NCBI GenBank assembly: GCA_937865685.1
Contig: CALMGU010000183.1
Span: 1-39,125, forward strand
Reading direction: 5' to 3'
DNA from: an uncultured Alphaproteobacteria bacterium
GTDB lineage: Bacteria > Pseudomonadota > Alphaproteobacteria > Micropepsales > Micropepsaceae
DNA: 39,125 nucleotides
Of this stretch, positions 25,297 through 32,867 are shown one piece after another (within the stretch, counting starts at the first letter, position 1; every line of letters begins with the position of its first letter). The position numbers were made by a program, and so were the translations under genes. Under the pieces are notes generated by a model that was not told where the DNA came from, did not search any database, and saw only the letters and a list, made by a program, of their open reading frames with translations.

Positions 25297-25749
25297 CTAG
25301 CCTGCGCGTTTCAGGGCCTGGATGCAATTTTCCAGTTCGCCCAGGAACCGCGAGCGGTCCTGTTTGGAAAATCCCGCATGATGGGTCTGGCCACCCGTCA
25401 CTTCGCGCAAATGCCGGCTCAGTTCCCGCATCCCCAGCGCCATGCCCACATTGTCGTCGGTGAACGGCTTGCCATTGGGACCGATGACGCGCGCCCCTTT
25501 TTCAAGGCAGCGCGACGCCAGCGGAATGTCGGCGGTGACGGCAATGTCCTTGGGACCGATATGTTCGGCGATCCAGTCGTCGGCGGCATCGGGTCCATCC
25601 GGCACCATCACATGGCGGATCAGCGGATTGGCCGATGGGCGCAATCCGCCGTTGCTGACGATGGTGACGGCAAGGCCATGCCGCGTGGCGACCTTTTCGA
25701 TTTCGGCCTTCACCGGACAGGCATCGCCATCGACAAAGATCGCCGTCAT
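25297..25749 (-). CDS. YaiI/YqxD family (DUF188) protein
   Basis: A 150-residue cytosolic protein of the YaiI/YqxD family, predicted from its fold to be a PIN-like nuclease; the function is not established. The signature IFVDGDACPVK opens the protein. VTIVSNGGLR, DAADDWIAEHI, DIAVTADIPLASRCLEKGA and RELSRHLRE follow in family order. The acidic residues of DGDAC, DAADDW and TADIPLA would form the metal site. ATG 25749 fits the family start; the frame opens earlier only inside the helicase gene. It lies seven bases after the helicase stop and four before selO. Confidence 0.88.
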   Translation of the reverse strand: MTAIFVDGDACPVKAEIEKVATRHGLAVTIVSNGGLRPSANPLIRHVMVPDGPDAADDWIAEHIGPKDIAVTADIPLASRCLEKGARVIGPNGKPFTDDNVGMALGMRELSRHLREVTGGQTHHAGFSKQDRSRFLGELENCIQALKRAG

Positions 25750-25756
25750 GGCTTGA

Positions 25757-27073
25757 TCAGGCGGCGTCCCGCTTGCGATTCCAATGGGCCCGCGAGCCGT
25801 TGCGCTTCTTGGCCGGCCCACTTCCAGGCTTTTGGCCGCCGGGCTTATGCCCGCCGAATTTGTGCCCCGGCTTGCCATGGCGATGACCATGCGGACGGCG
25901 CGGATCTTCGGCCTGGGCCTTCTGGGCTTCGGTCATTTCCGGCAGATCGTGCGGCACGGCCGTGATCTTGTTGCGGGTGAGCCGCTCGATGTCACGCAGA
26001 TATTCGCGCTCCGAAGCGTCACAGAAAGAGATCGCGATGCCCTCTCCGCCCGCCCGCGCGGTGCGGCCGATGCGGTGGACATAGCTTTCCGGCTCGTTGG
26101 GAAGCTCGAAATTGATCACATGCGAGATGTCGTCGATATCGATGCCGCGCGCGGCGATGTCGGTCGCCACCAGCACCCGGGCCTTGCCGGTGCGGAACAT
26201 GTCCAGAGCCCGCTGGCGGGCATTCTGGCTTTTGTTGCCGTGAATGGCTTCGGCCACCACGCCGGTCTTGCTGAGATGCTCGGCGACGCGGTTGGCGCCA
26301 TGCTTGGTGCGGGTGAAGACGATGACGCGGTTCATCGCCTCGTCCTTCAGAAGCGCGCTGAGCAGCTGACGCTTCTGCGGCATCGGCACGTAATAGAGCT
26401 TCTGCTCGATGCGGTCGGCGGTGCGGCCTTGCGGCGTCACCTCGATGCGCTCCGGCGACTTCAGCATGTCGCCCACCAGCTTGACGATATCGTCGGGCAT
26501 GGTGGCGGAGAACAGCATCGACTGCCGCTCGCGCGGCAGATGTCCCACGATCTTGCGCACGTCGCGGATGAAGCCCATGTCCAGCATGCGGTCGGCTTCG
26601 TCGACGATGAAGACCTGAACGGCATCGAGGCGGATATGCTTCTGCTGCACCAGGTCGAGCAGACGGCCCGGCGTCGCCACCAGGATATCGACGCCATTCT
26701 TCATGGCATTGACCTGGGCATTCTGGCTGACGCCGCCCAGGATGACGGCGCGCTTGAGGTTGAGGAATTTCCCGTAGGTCCGAAGACTCTCCTCGATCTG
26801 CACCGCCAGCTCACGGGTGGGCGCCAGGATCAGGGCCTTGGCTTCGCGGGGACGGGGCGGCACATGGCCGATGGAAAGCTTCTGCAAAAGGGGCAAGCCA
26901 AAGGCAGCGGTCTTGCCGGTGCCGGTCTGGGCGATGCCCAACAGGTCCCGGCCCGCCAGCAGCGCGGGGATGGCGCGGGCCTGGATCGGGGTGGGATGGG
27001 TGTAGTTTTCCGCGGCCAGGGCGCGGAGGATCGGCTCGGCAACGCCAAGCGAGGCAAAAGTCACGTCAGTCAC
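25757..27073 (-). CDS. rhlE: DEAD-box RNA helicase, RhlE type
   Basis: A 438-residue ATP-dependent RNA helicase. The N terminus has the Q motif (FASLGV...THPTPIQARAIP). Motif I is AQTGTGKT, Ia PTRELA, II DEADRMLDMGF, III SAT, and VI HRIGRTARAG. The last ~70 residues are a basic, Gly/His/Lys-rich tail (PGHKFGGHKPGG) likely to hold RNA. GTG 27073 is chosen because AAGGA stands five bases upstream and the family N terminus begins there. It is divergent from the double cold-shock protein; both remodel RNA at low temperature in other bacteria. The YaiI, selO, leuD and leuB genes follow closely. Confidence 0.93.
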   Translation of the reverse strand: MTDVTFASLGVAEPILRALAAENYTHPTPIQARAIPALLAGRDLLGIAQTGTGKTAAFGLPLLQKLSIGHVPPRPREAKALILAPTRELAVQIEESLRTYGKFLNLKRAVILGGVSQNAQVNAMKNGVDILVATPGRLLDLVQQKHIRLDAVQVFIVDEADRMLDMGFIRDVRKIVGHLPRERQSMLFSATMPDDIVKLVGDMLKSPERIEVTPQGRTADRIEQKLYYVPMPQKRQLLSALLKDEAMNRVIVFTRTKHGANRVAEHLSKTGVVAEAIHGNKSQNARQRALDMFRTGKARVLVATDIAARGIDIDDISHVINFELPNEPESYVHRIGRTARAGGEGIAISFCDASEREYLRDIERLTRNKITAVPHDLPEMTEAQKAQAEDPRRPHGHRHGKPGHKFGGHKPGGQKPGSGPAKKRNGSRAHWNRKRDAA

Positions 27074-27425
27074 AATAGTCCTTAAAACCGGAAGTCCGCG
27101 CGCAAAGACGCAACGGGGGAACGGCTGTTGCCGTCTTCCACGCACACTGGAGGGAACGGAGGTTCGAAAAAATCCCGGCGATGACGGCCATAAGGCCTTT
27201 GTGCGGTCGCACAGGGATGAACGCTATATCGGGGCCAAGCCCTTTAAAGTCAAGTTTATTTCGCAACGCAGCAAAAAAGCCAGGCTTTCCGCGGCCGCAA
27301 CCTTCTCTTAACCTCGCTTGCGACTTTCGTGTTTCTGTAGTCATCATACGGCAGATAGCGCCCTGCCCGCAGCCGGACGTGGGGGCGTTCTGTTATCAAC
27401 CGGCTTGGGTGTGGCGTCGGTTCAA
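27074..27425. other. Divergent promoter region between helicase and cold-shock genes
   Basis: About 350 bases without a gene. It must hold both promoters and, given the cold-shock product, probably long 5' leaders. GAAC-GGAG-GTTC (~27157-27168) is a short palindrome. The part next to the cold-shock gene is AT-richer, but I see no -35/-10 pair there good enough to name. Confidence 0.4.
27223..27253 (-). promoter_or_regulatory. Candidate promoter of the helicase gene
   Basis: On the minus strand a good -35, TTGACT (27253-27248), is followed by GATATA (17-base spacer, 27230-27225) or TATAGC (19-base spacer, 27228-27223). The leader would be about 145 bases, long as in many cold-shock messages. 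The -10 is weak, so this is tentative. Confidence 0.35.
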
Positions 27426-28043
27426 ATGGCTCATTACGACAACGAAGGCTCCAGAGCCCTCGCGCGGACTTCTGCGACGGGCAAAGTGAAATGGTTCAAC
27501 GCGACCAAAGGATATGGATTCGTCACCCTGAGTGATGGGGGCGACGCGTTCTGTCATGCCTCCGCATTGCAAGCGGTCGGGCATAGCGAAGTGCCCCAGG
27601 GCGCCACCATCGTCTGCGACCTGGCGGATTCCCAGCGCGGCTTGCAGGTGGTCAATGTCCATAGCGTCGACCTGTCCACGGCCGAAGCGCCCTCCCCGCG
27701 CGGCCCGCGCCGGGATTTCGGCGGCGGCGACCGCTTCGGGGGCGGTGACCGTTTCGGTGGTGGCGATCGCTTCGGCGGCGGCGACCGCTTTGGCGGCGGC
27801 CGGGGCGGCTATCGCGACCACAATGCGCCCACCGGCCCCATGGTCGAAGGCAAGATCAAATTCTTCAACGACCAGAAGGGCTTCGGCTTTGTGATGCCGG
27901 ATTCCGGTTCGGGCGACATCTATCTGCACGCCAGCGCCTTGCGCCGCTCCGGCGTCCAGGCGGTTGAGCCGGATCAGCGGATTCGATACTCGACGCGCCA
28001 GGGAAATAAAGGCGTCGAAGTGGATCGGGTCGAGATCATCTAG
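27426..28043 (+). CDS. Double cold-shock-domain protein with FGGGDR linker repeats
   Basis: A 205-residue RNA/DNA chaperone with two cold-shock domains. CSD1 (~18-83) has GKVKWFNATKGYGFV and FCHAS; CSD2 (~140-205) has EGKIKFFNDQKGFGFV and IYLHAS, the RNP1 and RNP2 motifs. Between them lies a flexible linker with four FGGGDR units plus a fifth degenerate one (98-127), giving an RGG-like basic region. Two-CSD proteins are typical of alphaproteobacteria; the Gly-Asp-Arg repeat is less usual. The frame is open to 27318, but ATG 27426 matches the family; its ribosome site is poor. In CSD1, Cys replaces the usual Val in the RNP2 motif (FCHAS). Confidence 0.9.
   Translation: MAHYDNEGSRALARTSATGKVKWFNATKGYGFVTLSDGGDAFCHASALQAVGHSEVPQGATIVCDLADSQRGLQVVNVHSVDLSTAEAPSPRGPRRDFGGGDRFGGGDRFGGGDRFGGGDRFGGGRGGYRDHNAPTGPMVEGKIKFFNDQKGFGFVMPDSGSGDIYLHASALRRSGVQAVEPDQRIRYSTRQGNKGVEVDRVEII
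27717..27806 (+). repeat. 18-base tandem repeat coding FGGGDR
   Basis: Five tandem 18-base units inside the cold-shock gene; four encode FGGGDR and the fifth FGGGRG. Units differ mainly at third codon positions (GGC/GGG/GGT, GAC/GAT, CGC/CGT), so the peptide is kept while the DNA has diverged. Confidence 0.9.
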
Positions 28044-28064
28044 CACGCTGATGGACCTTGCGGT

Positions 28065-28126
28065 CCTCATGCTTCGACAAGCTCGGCATGAGGATATCCT
28101 CACCCTGAGCGTGTCGAAGGGTGAGG
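28065..28126. repeat. REP-like inverted hairpin doublet
   Basis: Two 29-base hairpins face each other across ATAT. The left has stem CCTCATGC/GCATGAGG and the right CCTCACCC/GGGTGAGG, each with a 13-base loop. The loops are near reverse complements (TTCGACAAGCTCG and TGAGCGTGTCGAA). Two stem positions differ between copies and both changes are compensated. The core TTCGACAAGCTC with CCTCACCCTGAG resembles a dispersed REP family that I recall from alphaproteobacterial genomes. It lies between the convergent cold-shock and ABC transporter genes. Confidence 0.8.
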
Positions 28127-28145
28127 CCGCACAGCCGCCGAACAG

Positions 28146-30014
28146 CTAAACTGGGACTGCTTTCGCTATCCCAGGCGCCACATCCGGATCGTTCTCGACT
28201 TCTTTCAACTTCTCGCGCGCTGCGGCGGCTTCGCGCTGCTTGTTCCACATCGAGGCGTAATGGCCGCCCAGCGCCAAGAGCTGGGAATGGCGGCCCCGTT
28301 CGATGATCCGGCCCTGATCCAGCACCAGAATCTCGTCGGCATCGATCACTGTCGAAAGCCGGTGCGCGATCACCAAGGTAGTGCGTCCGCGTGAGACATC
28401 ACTGAGCGCGCCCTGGATTTCCCGCTCCGTGCCGGTGTCCAGCGCGCTGGTGGCTTCGTCCAGCAGCAGGATCGGCGGATTCTTGAGAATGGTGCGGGCG
28501 ATGGCGACGCGCTGCTTCTCGCCGCCGGAAAGCTTGAGCCCGCGCTCGCCCACCATGGCGTCATAGCCTTGCGGCAGATTGACGATGAATTTGTCGATCT
28601 GGGCCAGCCGCGCGGCTTCGCGGATATCCGCATCGCTGGCGCCGATGCGGCCGTAAGCGATGTTGTAGCGCACCGTGTCGTTGAACAGCACCGTATCCTG
28701 GGGAACGATACCGATGGCGGCGCGCAAGCTCGCCTGGGTGATGTCGCGGATATCCTGCCCGTCGATGGTCACCTTGCCTTCGCGGATATCGTAGAAACGA
28801 TAAAGAATGCGGCTGATGGTGGATTTGCCCGCCCCTGACGGGCCCACCACCGCCACGGTCTTGCCGGCGGGCACGGTGAAGCTGACGCCCTTCAGCACCG
28901 TGCGCTCGGGATCGTAATTGAACACCACATTGTCGAAGCGGATCTCGCCGCCTGACACAGCCAAGGGCGTGGCGTCGGGCTTGTCGGTGACTTCACGCGG
29001 CTGGTTGAGCAGGCGGAACATCGCTTCCATATCCACCAGGCCCTGCGTGATCTCGCGATAGACCGTGCCCAGCAGATTGAGCGGCTGATAGAGCTGAATC
29101 AGAATGGCATTGCCGGCCACGAACAGGCCGATGGAGAATTGGCCCCGCGAAATGCCGACCGCCGTCAGCGCCATCACCACGCCCAGGCCGATGGCCATGA
29201 TCGCGGCCTGGCCGGTATTGAGCACGGACAGGGAAATCTGCGACTGGATCGAGGCCCTGGAGAATTTCTCCATTGAAACGTCATAGCGTTTTGTTTCGTG
29301 GACCTCATTGTTGAAATATTTGACGGTCTCGAAATTCAAGAGACTGTCCACCGCCTTGGTGTTGGCGTCGGTGTCCGACTGATTCATCTCCCGCCGGTAC
29401 TGAATGCGCCAACGGGTGATCCAGAAGGTGAACCAGACATAGGCGATCACCATGATGATGGTGGAAATCGCCACCCAGACATTGAGGTCGATCAAAAGGA
29501 TCGCGCTGTAAAAACCCAGCAGCAGAATGGTCGGAAAGATGCTGAACAGGGCGAAGGACAGAAGCGTATCGATGCCCTTGATGCCGCGCTCGATCACCCG
29601 CGACAAGCCGCCGGTTTTGCGTTCCAGGTGAAAGCGCAGCGAGAGCGTATGGACATGGGCGAACGTCTCCACCGCCACTTCCCGCATGGCGTGGTACTGG
29701 ACCTTGGCGAAGATCCCGTCGCGCAACTGCGCGAAAGCCTGCATCATGATGCGCGAAATCGCATAGGCCGCGATCAGCGACAGCACCGAGCCGATGGCGA
29801 TATTGGCGGGGGTCGGCTTGAGCTGATCCACCGCCCAGCCGAAGATCAGGGGCGAGACGCTGGTGAAGCCGGTGGCCAGCACCAGAAAGATAACGGAGAT
29901 CAGAACCCGCGCCCGAAGGTCGGGCCGGTTCTTGGGCCACAGATAGGGCATCAAGGTCCAAAGCGGCCGGAAAGATGGCGCGCCGTCCCCTTCTTCCACC
30001 GCCGACCGTGCCAT
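28146..30014 (-). CDS. ATM1/HMT1-type ABC exporter (fused TMD-NBD)
   Basis: A 622-residue half-transporter that works as a homodimer in the inner membrane. Residues ~35-320 hold six membrane helices. The segment NQSDTDANTKAVDSLLNFETVKYFNNE is highly characteristic of Atm1, the exporter of glutathione-linked sulfur or metal compounds. The nucleotide-binding domain has Walker A GPSGAGKST, Q-loop IVPQDTVLF, signature LSGGEKQ, Walker B ILLLDEATSALD and the H-loop VIAHRLST. A ~30-residue charged tail follows. The ATG directly follows the stop of a 30-codon membrane peptide gene with no gap. In alphaproteobacteria this family exports glutathione-metal complexes; that role is inferred here. Confidence 0.93.
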   Translation of the reverse strand: MARSAVEEGDGAPSFRPLWTLMPYLWPKNRPDLRARVLISVIFLVLATGFTSVSPLIFGWAVDQLKPTPANIAIGSVLSLIAAYAISRIMMQAFAQLRDGIFAKVQYHAMREVAVETFAHVHTLSLRFHLERKTGGLSRVIERGIKGIDTLLSFALFSIFPTILLLGFYSAILLIDLNVWVAISTIIMVIAYVWFTFWITRWRIQYRREMNQSDTDANTKAVDSLLNFETVKYFNNEVHETKRYDVSMEKFSRASIQSQISLSVLNTGQAAIMAIGLGVVMALTAVGISRGQFSIGLFVAGNAILIQLYQPLNLLGTVYREITQGLVDMEAMFRLLNQPREVTDKPDATPLAVSGGEIRFDNVVFNYDPERTVLKGVSFTVPAGKTVAVVGPSGAGKSTISRILYRFYDIREGKVTIDGQDIRDITQASLRAAIGIVPQDTVLFNDTVRYNIAYGRIGASDADIREAARLAQIDKFIVNLPQGYDAMVGERGLKLSGGEKQRVAIARTILKNPPILLLDEATSALDTGTEREIQGALSDVSRGRTTLVIAHRLSTVIDADEILVLDQGRIIERGRHSQLLALGGHYASMWNKQREAAAAREKLKEVENDPDVAPGIAKAVPV

Positions 30015-30107
30015 TTACCGCCCCATATTGGCGCCACCGAAGGTGACGTAACCCGCGACAAGCGCGATCAGCGCAATCGCACTCAGAATCAAAAGCCAGC
30101 GCGGCAC
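30015..30107 (-). CDS. Very small membrane peptide (30 aa) coupled to the ABC exporter
   Basis: A 30-codon ORF starting at GTG 30107 with GGAG seven bases upstream and ending in TAA directly followed by the exporter ATG. The peptide starts VPRWLLILSAIALIALVAGYV and ends FGGANMGR: one hydrophobic helix with a basic residue at each end. The zero-gap junction means translation of the exporter is probably coupled to it. It may be a small subunit of the exporter or merely a leader cistron. I know no family for it. Confidence 0.55.
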   Translation of the reverse strand: MPRWLLILSAIALIALVAGYVTFGGANMGR

Positions 30108-30250
30108 AAAAATCTCCGTAACAGGAATGTCATGCCAACCCCGGCAACGACACTTGGTGGTTGCCCCTTGCAAACGCAATAGGCTGGTCTTGGTTTAAGG
30201 CACGAACCTGTTTAGGAAGATGGCGCCCCCCACGCAACCCCAATGCGGAC

Positions 30251-30814
30251 ATGGATCCCAAGCAAAAACCTGCCATTTGCGTCTTTTGCGGCTCGTCCTA
30301 TGGCGACGATCCAGCCTTTCGCGACGCGGCGCGCGCGGTCGGCGCCGGAATTGCCAGCGCCGGCTGGTCGATGGTGTTCGGCGGCGGCGGCAACGGTTTG
30401 ATGGGCGATGTTGCCAGAGCGGCACAGGCGGGAGGCGCCGCGGTACAGGGGATCATCCCCGCCTTCCTTCAGGCATTGGAGCCGCCGGTATCGCCGGAGG
30501 AAAAGCTGATCGTCACCCCGCATCTGCAAGAGCGCAAAACCCAGATGCTGCAAATGTCCGACGCCTTCATCGTGCTGCCGGGCGGACTTGGCACCTTCGA
30601 CGAATTCTTCGAGGTCGCGGTCGAAGCCCAGCTGGGCGTGCATGACAAGCCCATCGTGGTGGTGAATGTGAAAGGCTATTACAATGCCCTGGACGCCATG
30701 CTGCACGCCACGGTGAAAGCCGGCTTCGCGCGCGAGAAAATCCTCAAACTCTATTACTTGGCCGACGGACCGGAAGACGCGCTCAAGATCCTGGAGGGCC
30801 GCCTCAATGCCTGA
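30251..30814 (+). CDS. LOG-family protein (TIGR00730, lysine-decarboxylase-like fold)
   Basis: A 187-residue Rossmann-like protein. The phosphate-binding and catalytic motif [12 protein letters not shown] (~113-124) and the earlier [11 protein letters not shown] are those of LOG enzymes, which release cytokinin-type bases from their 5'-monophosphates. CVFCGSS begins the family fold. Many bacterial members are nucleotide phosphoribohydrolases whose natural role is unknown; older annotations as lysine decarboxylase are wrong for this family. ATG 30251 is chosen by family start; no strong ribosome site is seen. It overlaps the next gene by eight bases. Confidence 0.9.
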   Translation: MDPKQKPAICVFCGSSYGDDPAFRDAARAVGAGIASAGWSMVFGGGGNGLMGDVARAAQAGGAAVQGIIPAFLQALEPPVSPEEKLIVTPHLQERKTQMLQMSDAFIVLPGGLGTFDEFFEVAVEAQLGVHDKPIVVVNVKGYYNALDAMLHATVKAGFAREKILKLYYLADGPEDALKILEGRLNA

Positions 30815-31148
30815 TCCGATCGCCTTCGACGATTTCCTGAAAGTCGACATCCGCGCCGGCACCATCATCGCCGCCGAAGCCTTTCCCGAAGCGCGCAAGC
30901 CGGCGATCAAGCTGACGATCGATTTCGGCGCCGAGATCGGCACCCGCCGCTCCTCCGCCCAGATCACGCGGCATTACACGCCCGAGGCCCTGGTGGGCAA
31001 ACAGGTGGTGGCGGTGGTGAATTTCCCCCCGCGCCAGATCGGTCCCTTCATGTCGCAGGTGCTGACCTTGGGCGTGCCCGACGAAACCGGCGAAGTGGTG
31101 CTGCTGCATCCGTCGCTGCCCGTCCCCAATGGCGGACGGATGTTCTAA
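30807..31148 (+). CDS. csaA: CsaA-type tRNA-binding domain protein
   Basis: A 113-residue single OB-fold protein of the tRNA-binding (CsaA/MetRS C-terminal) family, regarded as a secretion-related chaperone in Bacillus and a tRNA binder by fold. The family pattern [35 protein letters not shown], with [31 protein letters not shown] and [16 protein letters not shown], is almost complete. ATG 30807 lies inside the end of the LOG gene, with GGAGG nine bases upstream, so the two are co-translated. The pairing with the LOG gene has no obvious functional reason. Confidence 0.93.
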   Translation: MPDPIAFDDFLKVDIRAGTIIAAEAFPEARKPAIKLTIDFGAEIGTRRSSAQITRHYTPEALVGKQVVAVVNFPPRQIGPFMSQVLTLGVPDETGEVVLLHPSLPVPNGGRMF

Positions 31149-31253
31149 CTTCTTAGATGGTCGCGCGGCCCGGGCGCGGACGCGCCCAATTGTCAATTGG
31201 CGCCTCCGGCGCCGCCCGGAAAACCGGTGCCCACTTTTCCTGGCCGCGCTCCC

Positions 31254-31283
31254 AAAAAAACGGCACCCTTTCGGATGCCGTTT
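31254..31283 (-). terminator. Intrinsic terminator for the first paralogous secreted protein gene
   Basis: On the minus strand, ACGGCATCC and GGGTGCCGT form a 9-bp stem (one G-T pair) around a GAAA tetraloop, followed by seven Ts. It lies 30 bases past the stop of the gene ending at 31313. The other side has a shorter T run, so it may also serve the csaA transcript. Confidence 0.9.
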
Positions 31284-31312
31284 CTTCATTCTCAAATCGT
31301 AACCGATCAGCC

Positions 31313-31864
31313 TCAGGGCTGCGGGATATGGATATGCGCGGCGGGCGTGCCGGCGCGCATCAGCCAGGGCGTGCCCTTTTCGGTCGGCTGGGTGGGAAGG
31401 CCGGTCGCTTCCGCCGTCATGTTGGGAACCAGAACCACCCACATGCCCTTGGCGCTGGCTTCGGTCTGGCCCATCAGCATGTACATGGCGGTGCCGGTCG
31501 GCGGCGCTTTCAGCTTGCCCGACGCCATCGCGGCCTGGGTGTCGGCGGCCAAAGTCTTGGCGTCCTTGCCGCTCGCCCGTTCCTTGGCTTCGAAATCGCG
31601 CTGGGCGCGAAGGGCCGCGCCATAGCAATTCACCGAATAGCTGGTGGTCTGCCGGTTGGGCGTACAGACGACGCCGTTATTGCCTTCGCGCAAAACCACC
31701 GGATCGCCCTTGGCGTCGTAACTCACCACCGTCGCGCCCGCGCGCAGCGCTTCGGGGGCAGCCTTCACCGCCTGGGCGATCTGCTCGTCCTTGGACATGG
31801 TCTGCGCCATGGCACCCGTTACGCCCAGCAGCAATGCCGCCGAAATCATCAATGCTTGTCTCAT
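31313..31864 (-). CDS. Secreted protein of unknown function, paralogue A
   Basis: A 183-residue exported protein. Residues 1-20 are a signal peptide ending AMA. The mature part has a helix (SKDEQIAQAVKAAPEAL), then GATVVSYDAKGDPVVLREG, two cysteines 13 residues apart (Cys67, Cys80), a charged helix (FEAKERASGKD), and a C-terminal block MWVVLVPN followed by GTPAAHIHIPQ. It aligns along its full length with the next gene (32060-32665). ATG 31864 has AGGAGGAG eight bases upstream. The Cys pair suggests a disulfide in the periplasm; the closing His-rich AHIHI could bind metal. I recognise no named family. Confidence 0.8.
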   Translation of the reverse strand: MRQALMISAALLLGVTGAMAQTMSKDEQIAQAVKAAPEALRAGATVVSYDAKGDPVVLREGNNGVVCTPNRQTTSYSVNCYGAALRAQRDFEAKERASGKDAKTLAADTQAAMASGKLKAPPTGTAMYMLMGQTEASAKGMWVVLVPNMTAEATGLPTQPTEKGTPWLMRAGTPAAHIHIPQP

Positions 31865-31982
31865 GTCCAAGTCTCCTCCTCGATTTGCTTTATATAATTG
31901 GCGAATAATCATACTCCGTCCGCCGGATATCGGAAGGCGAAAAGGAGCAGTTCCGCCGCCTTGTGGAAGAAATGTTTCCCGT

Positions 31983-32017
31983 AAAACAAAACACGGCGCC
32001 TTTTGAGGGGCGCCGTG
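31983..32017 (-). terminator. Intrinsic terminator for paralogue B
   Basis: On the minus strand the stem CACGGCGCC/GGCGCCGTG (32017-32009 and 32000-31992) closes an 8-base loop and is followed by TTTTGTTTT. It lies 42 bases past the stop at 32060 and separates the two paralogous genes, so each is its own transcription unit. Confidence 0.88.
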
Positions 32018-32059
32018 CTTCGTGTGTCGCGGTCGGAAGACCGAAACGTCAACCGAAGT

Positions 32060-32665
32060 TTACATGGGCTTCGGCGGCGGCGGCGGCATGTCGTCCATGT
32101 TCGCCGTTTGCGGCATCATGATGTGCGCGCCGGGCGTGCCCGAACGCATCATCCAGGGTGAGGAGGTGTTCATGCGCGAGGTGGGAAGGCCCATATCTTC
32201 GCCCTTCACATTCGGCATCAGCACAACCCACATCGAACGGGCTTCGGCCATCGTCTTGCCGCTGCGGCCATAGATCATGGTGCCGGCCGGCGCGCGGGTG
32301 AGCTTGCCCGACGCGTAAGCGGCATCGGTGTCGGCGGAAATCGCCTTGGCATCCTTGCCTTCAGCCTTTTCCTTCGCCGTGAAGTCCGACGCAGCGCGCA
32401 GGGCGTTGCCGCGGCAGCTCACATTGAAGCCCTCGGCGGTGGAAAGGTCGGTGCAGAAGATGCTGTTGGTGCCCTGACGCAGGACCTGCGGCAGACCCTT
32501 GCTGTCATAGGCAATGACGGTCGCGCCATCGCGCAGCGCCGCCGGCAGCGCCGACGTCGCGGTCTTGATCTGGTCTTCCTTGGACTTCATGCCTTGCGCC
32601 GTCGCAACGCTGGCAAACGATGCCGTCAGCGCGATAGCGGCAGCCATCGTCAGTAAACCCTTCAT
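32060..32665 (-). CDS. Secreted protein of unknown function, paralogue B with Met/Pro-rich tail
   Basis: A 201-residue exported paralogue of the neighbouring 183-aa protein. The signal peptide ends ATA-QG at ~23. Shared features are SKEDQIKTA, GATVIAYDSKGLPQVLRQG, the cysteine pair 13 apart (Cys71, Cys84), ALRAASDFTAKEKAEGKDAK, MWVVLMPN and GTPGAHIMMPQ. It differs by a tail of ~15 residues with MDDMPPPPPKPM. Where paralogue A has AHIHI, this one has AHIMM. ATG 32665 has AAGGGAG eight bases upstream. The tandem pair most likely arose by duplication. Function unknown; a stress or metal role is only a guess. Confidence 0.8.
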   Translation of the reverse strand: MKGLLTMAAAIALTASFASVATAQGMKSKEDQIKTATSALPAALRDGATVIAYDSKGLPQVLRQGTNSIFCTDLSTAEGFNVSCRGNALRAASDFTAKEKAEGKDAKAISADTDAAYASGKLTRAPAGTMIYGRSGKTMAEARSMWVVLMPNVKGEDMGLPTSRMNTSSPWMMRSGTPGAHIMMPQTANMDDMPPPPPKPM

Positions 32666-32867
32666 TTGTTTTTCTCCCTTGAATTCGTTTTTTCCCAGGG
32701 GGCCCCTGGAACGCCGCGAACCATAGCGCGTTTGCGTGACCGCCGGAAGCGGGGAGTTACTCGCATTTCCCTGCGCGGCCGGGGAAATCGGCCAAACCTC
32801 TCAAGACTATGTCAGAAAGATCGGCGTGCGGCGTGTAACCGGATCGGGTTCGCCGACGAAGCGCCGG

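Noticed and set aside
27717..27806. Direct repeats that might suggest a CRISPR array
   Set aside because: The 18-base units are contiguous, without spacers, and in frame within the cold-shock gene.
31182..31203. Near-perfect palindrome CCAATTG-T-CAATTGG after csaA
   Set aside because: No T run and a single-base loop, with a good terminator just downstream; too little evidence to assign a function.
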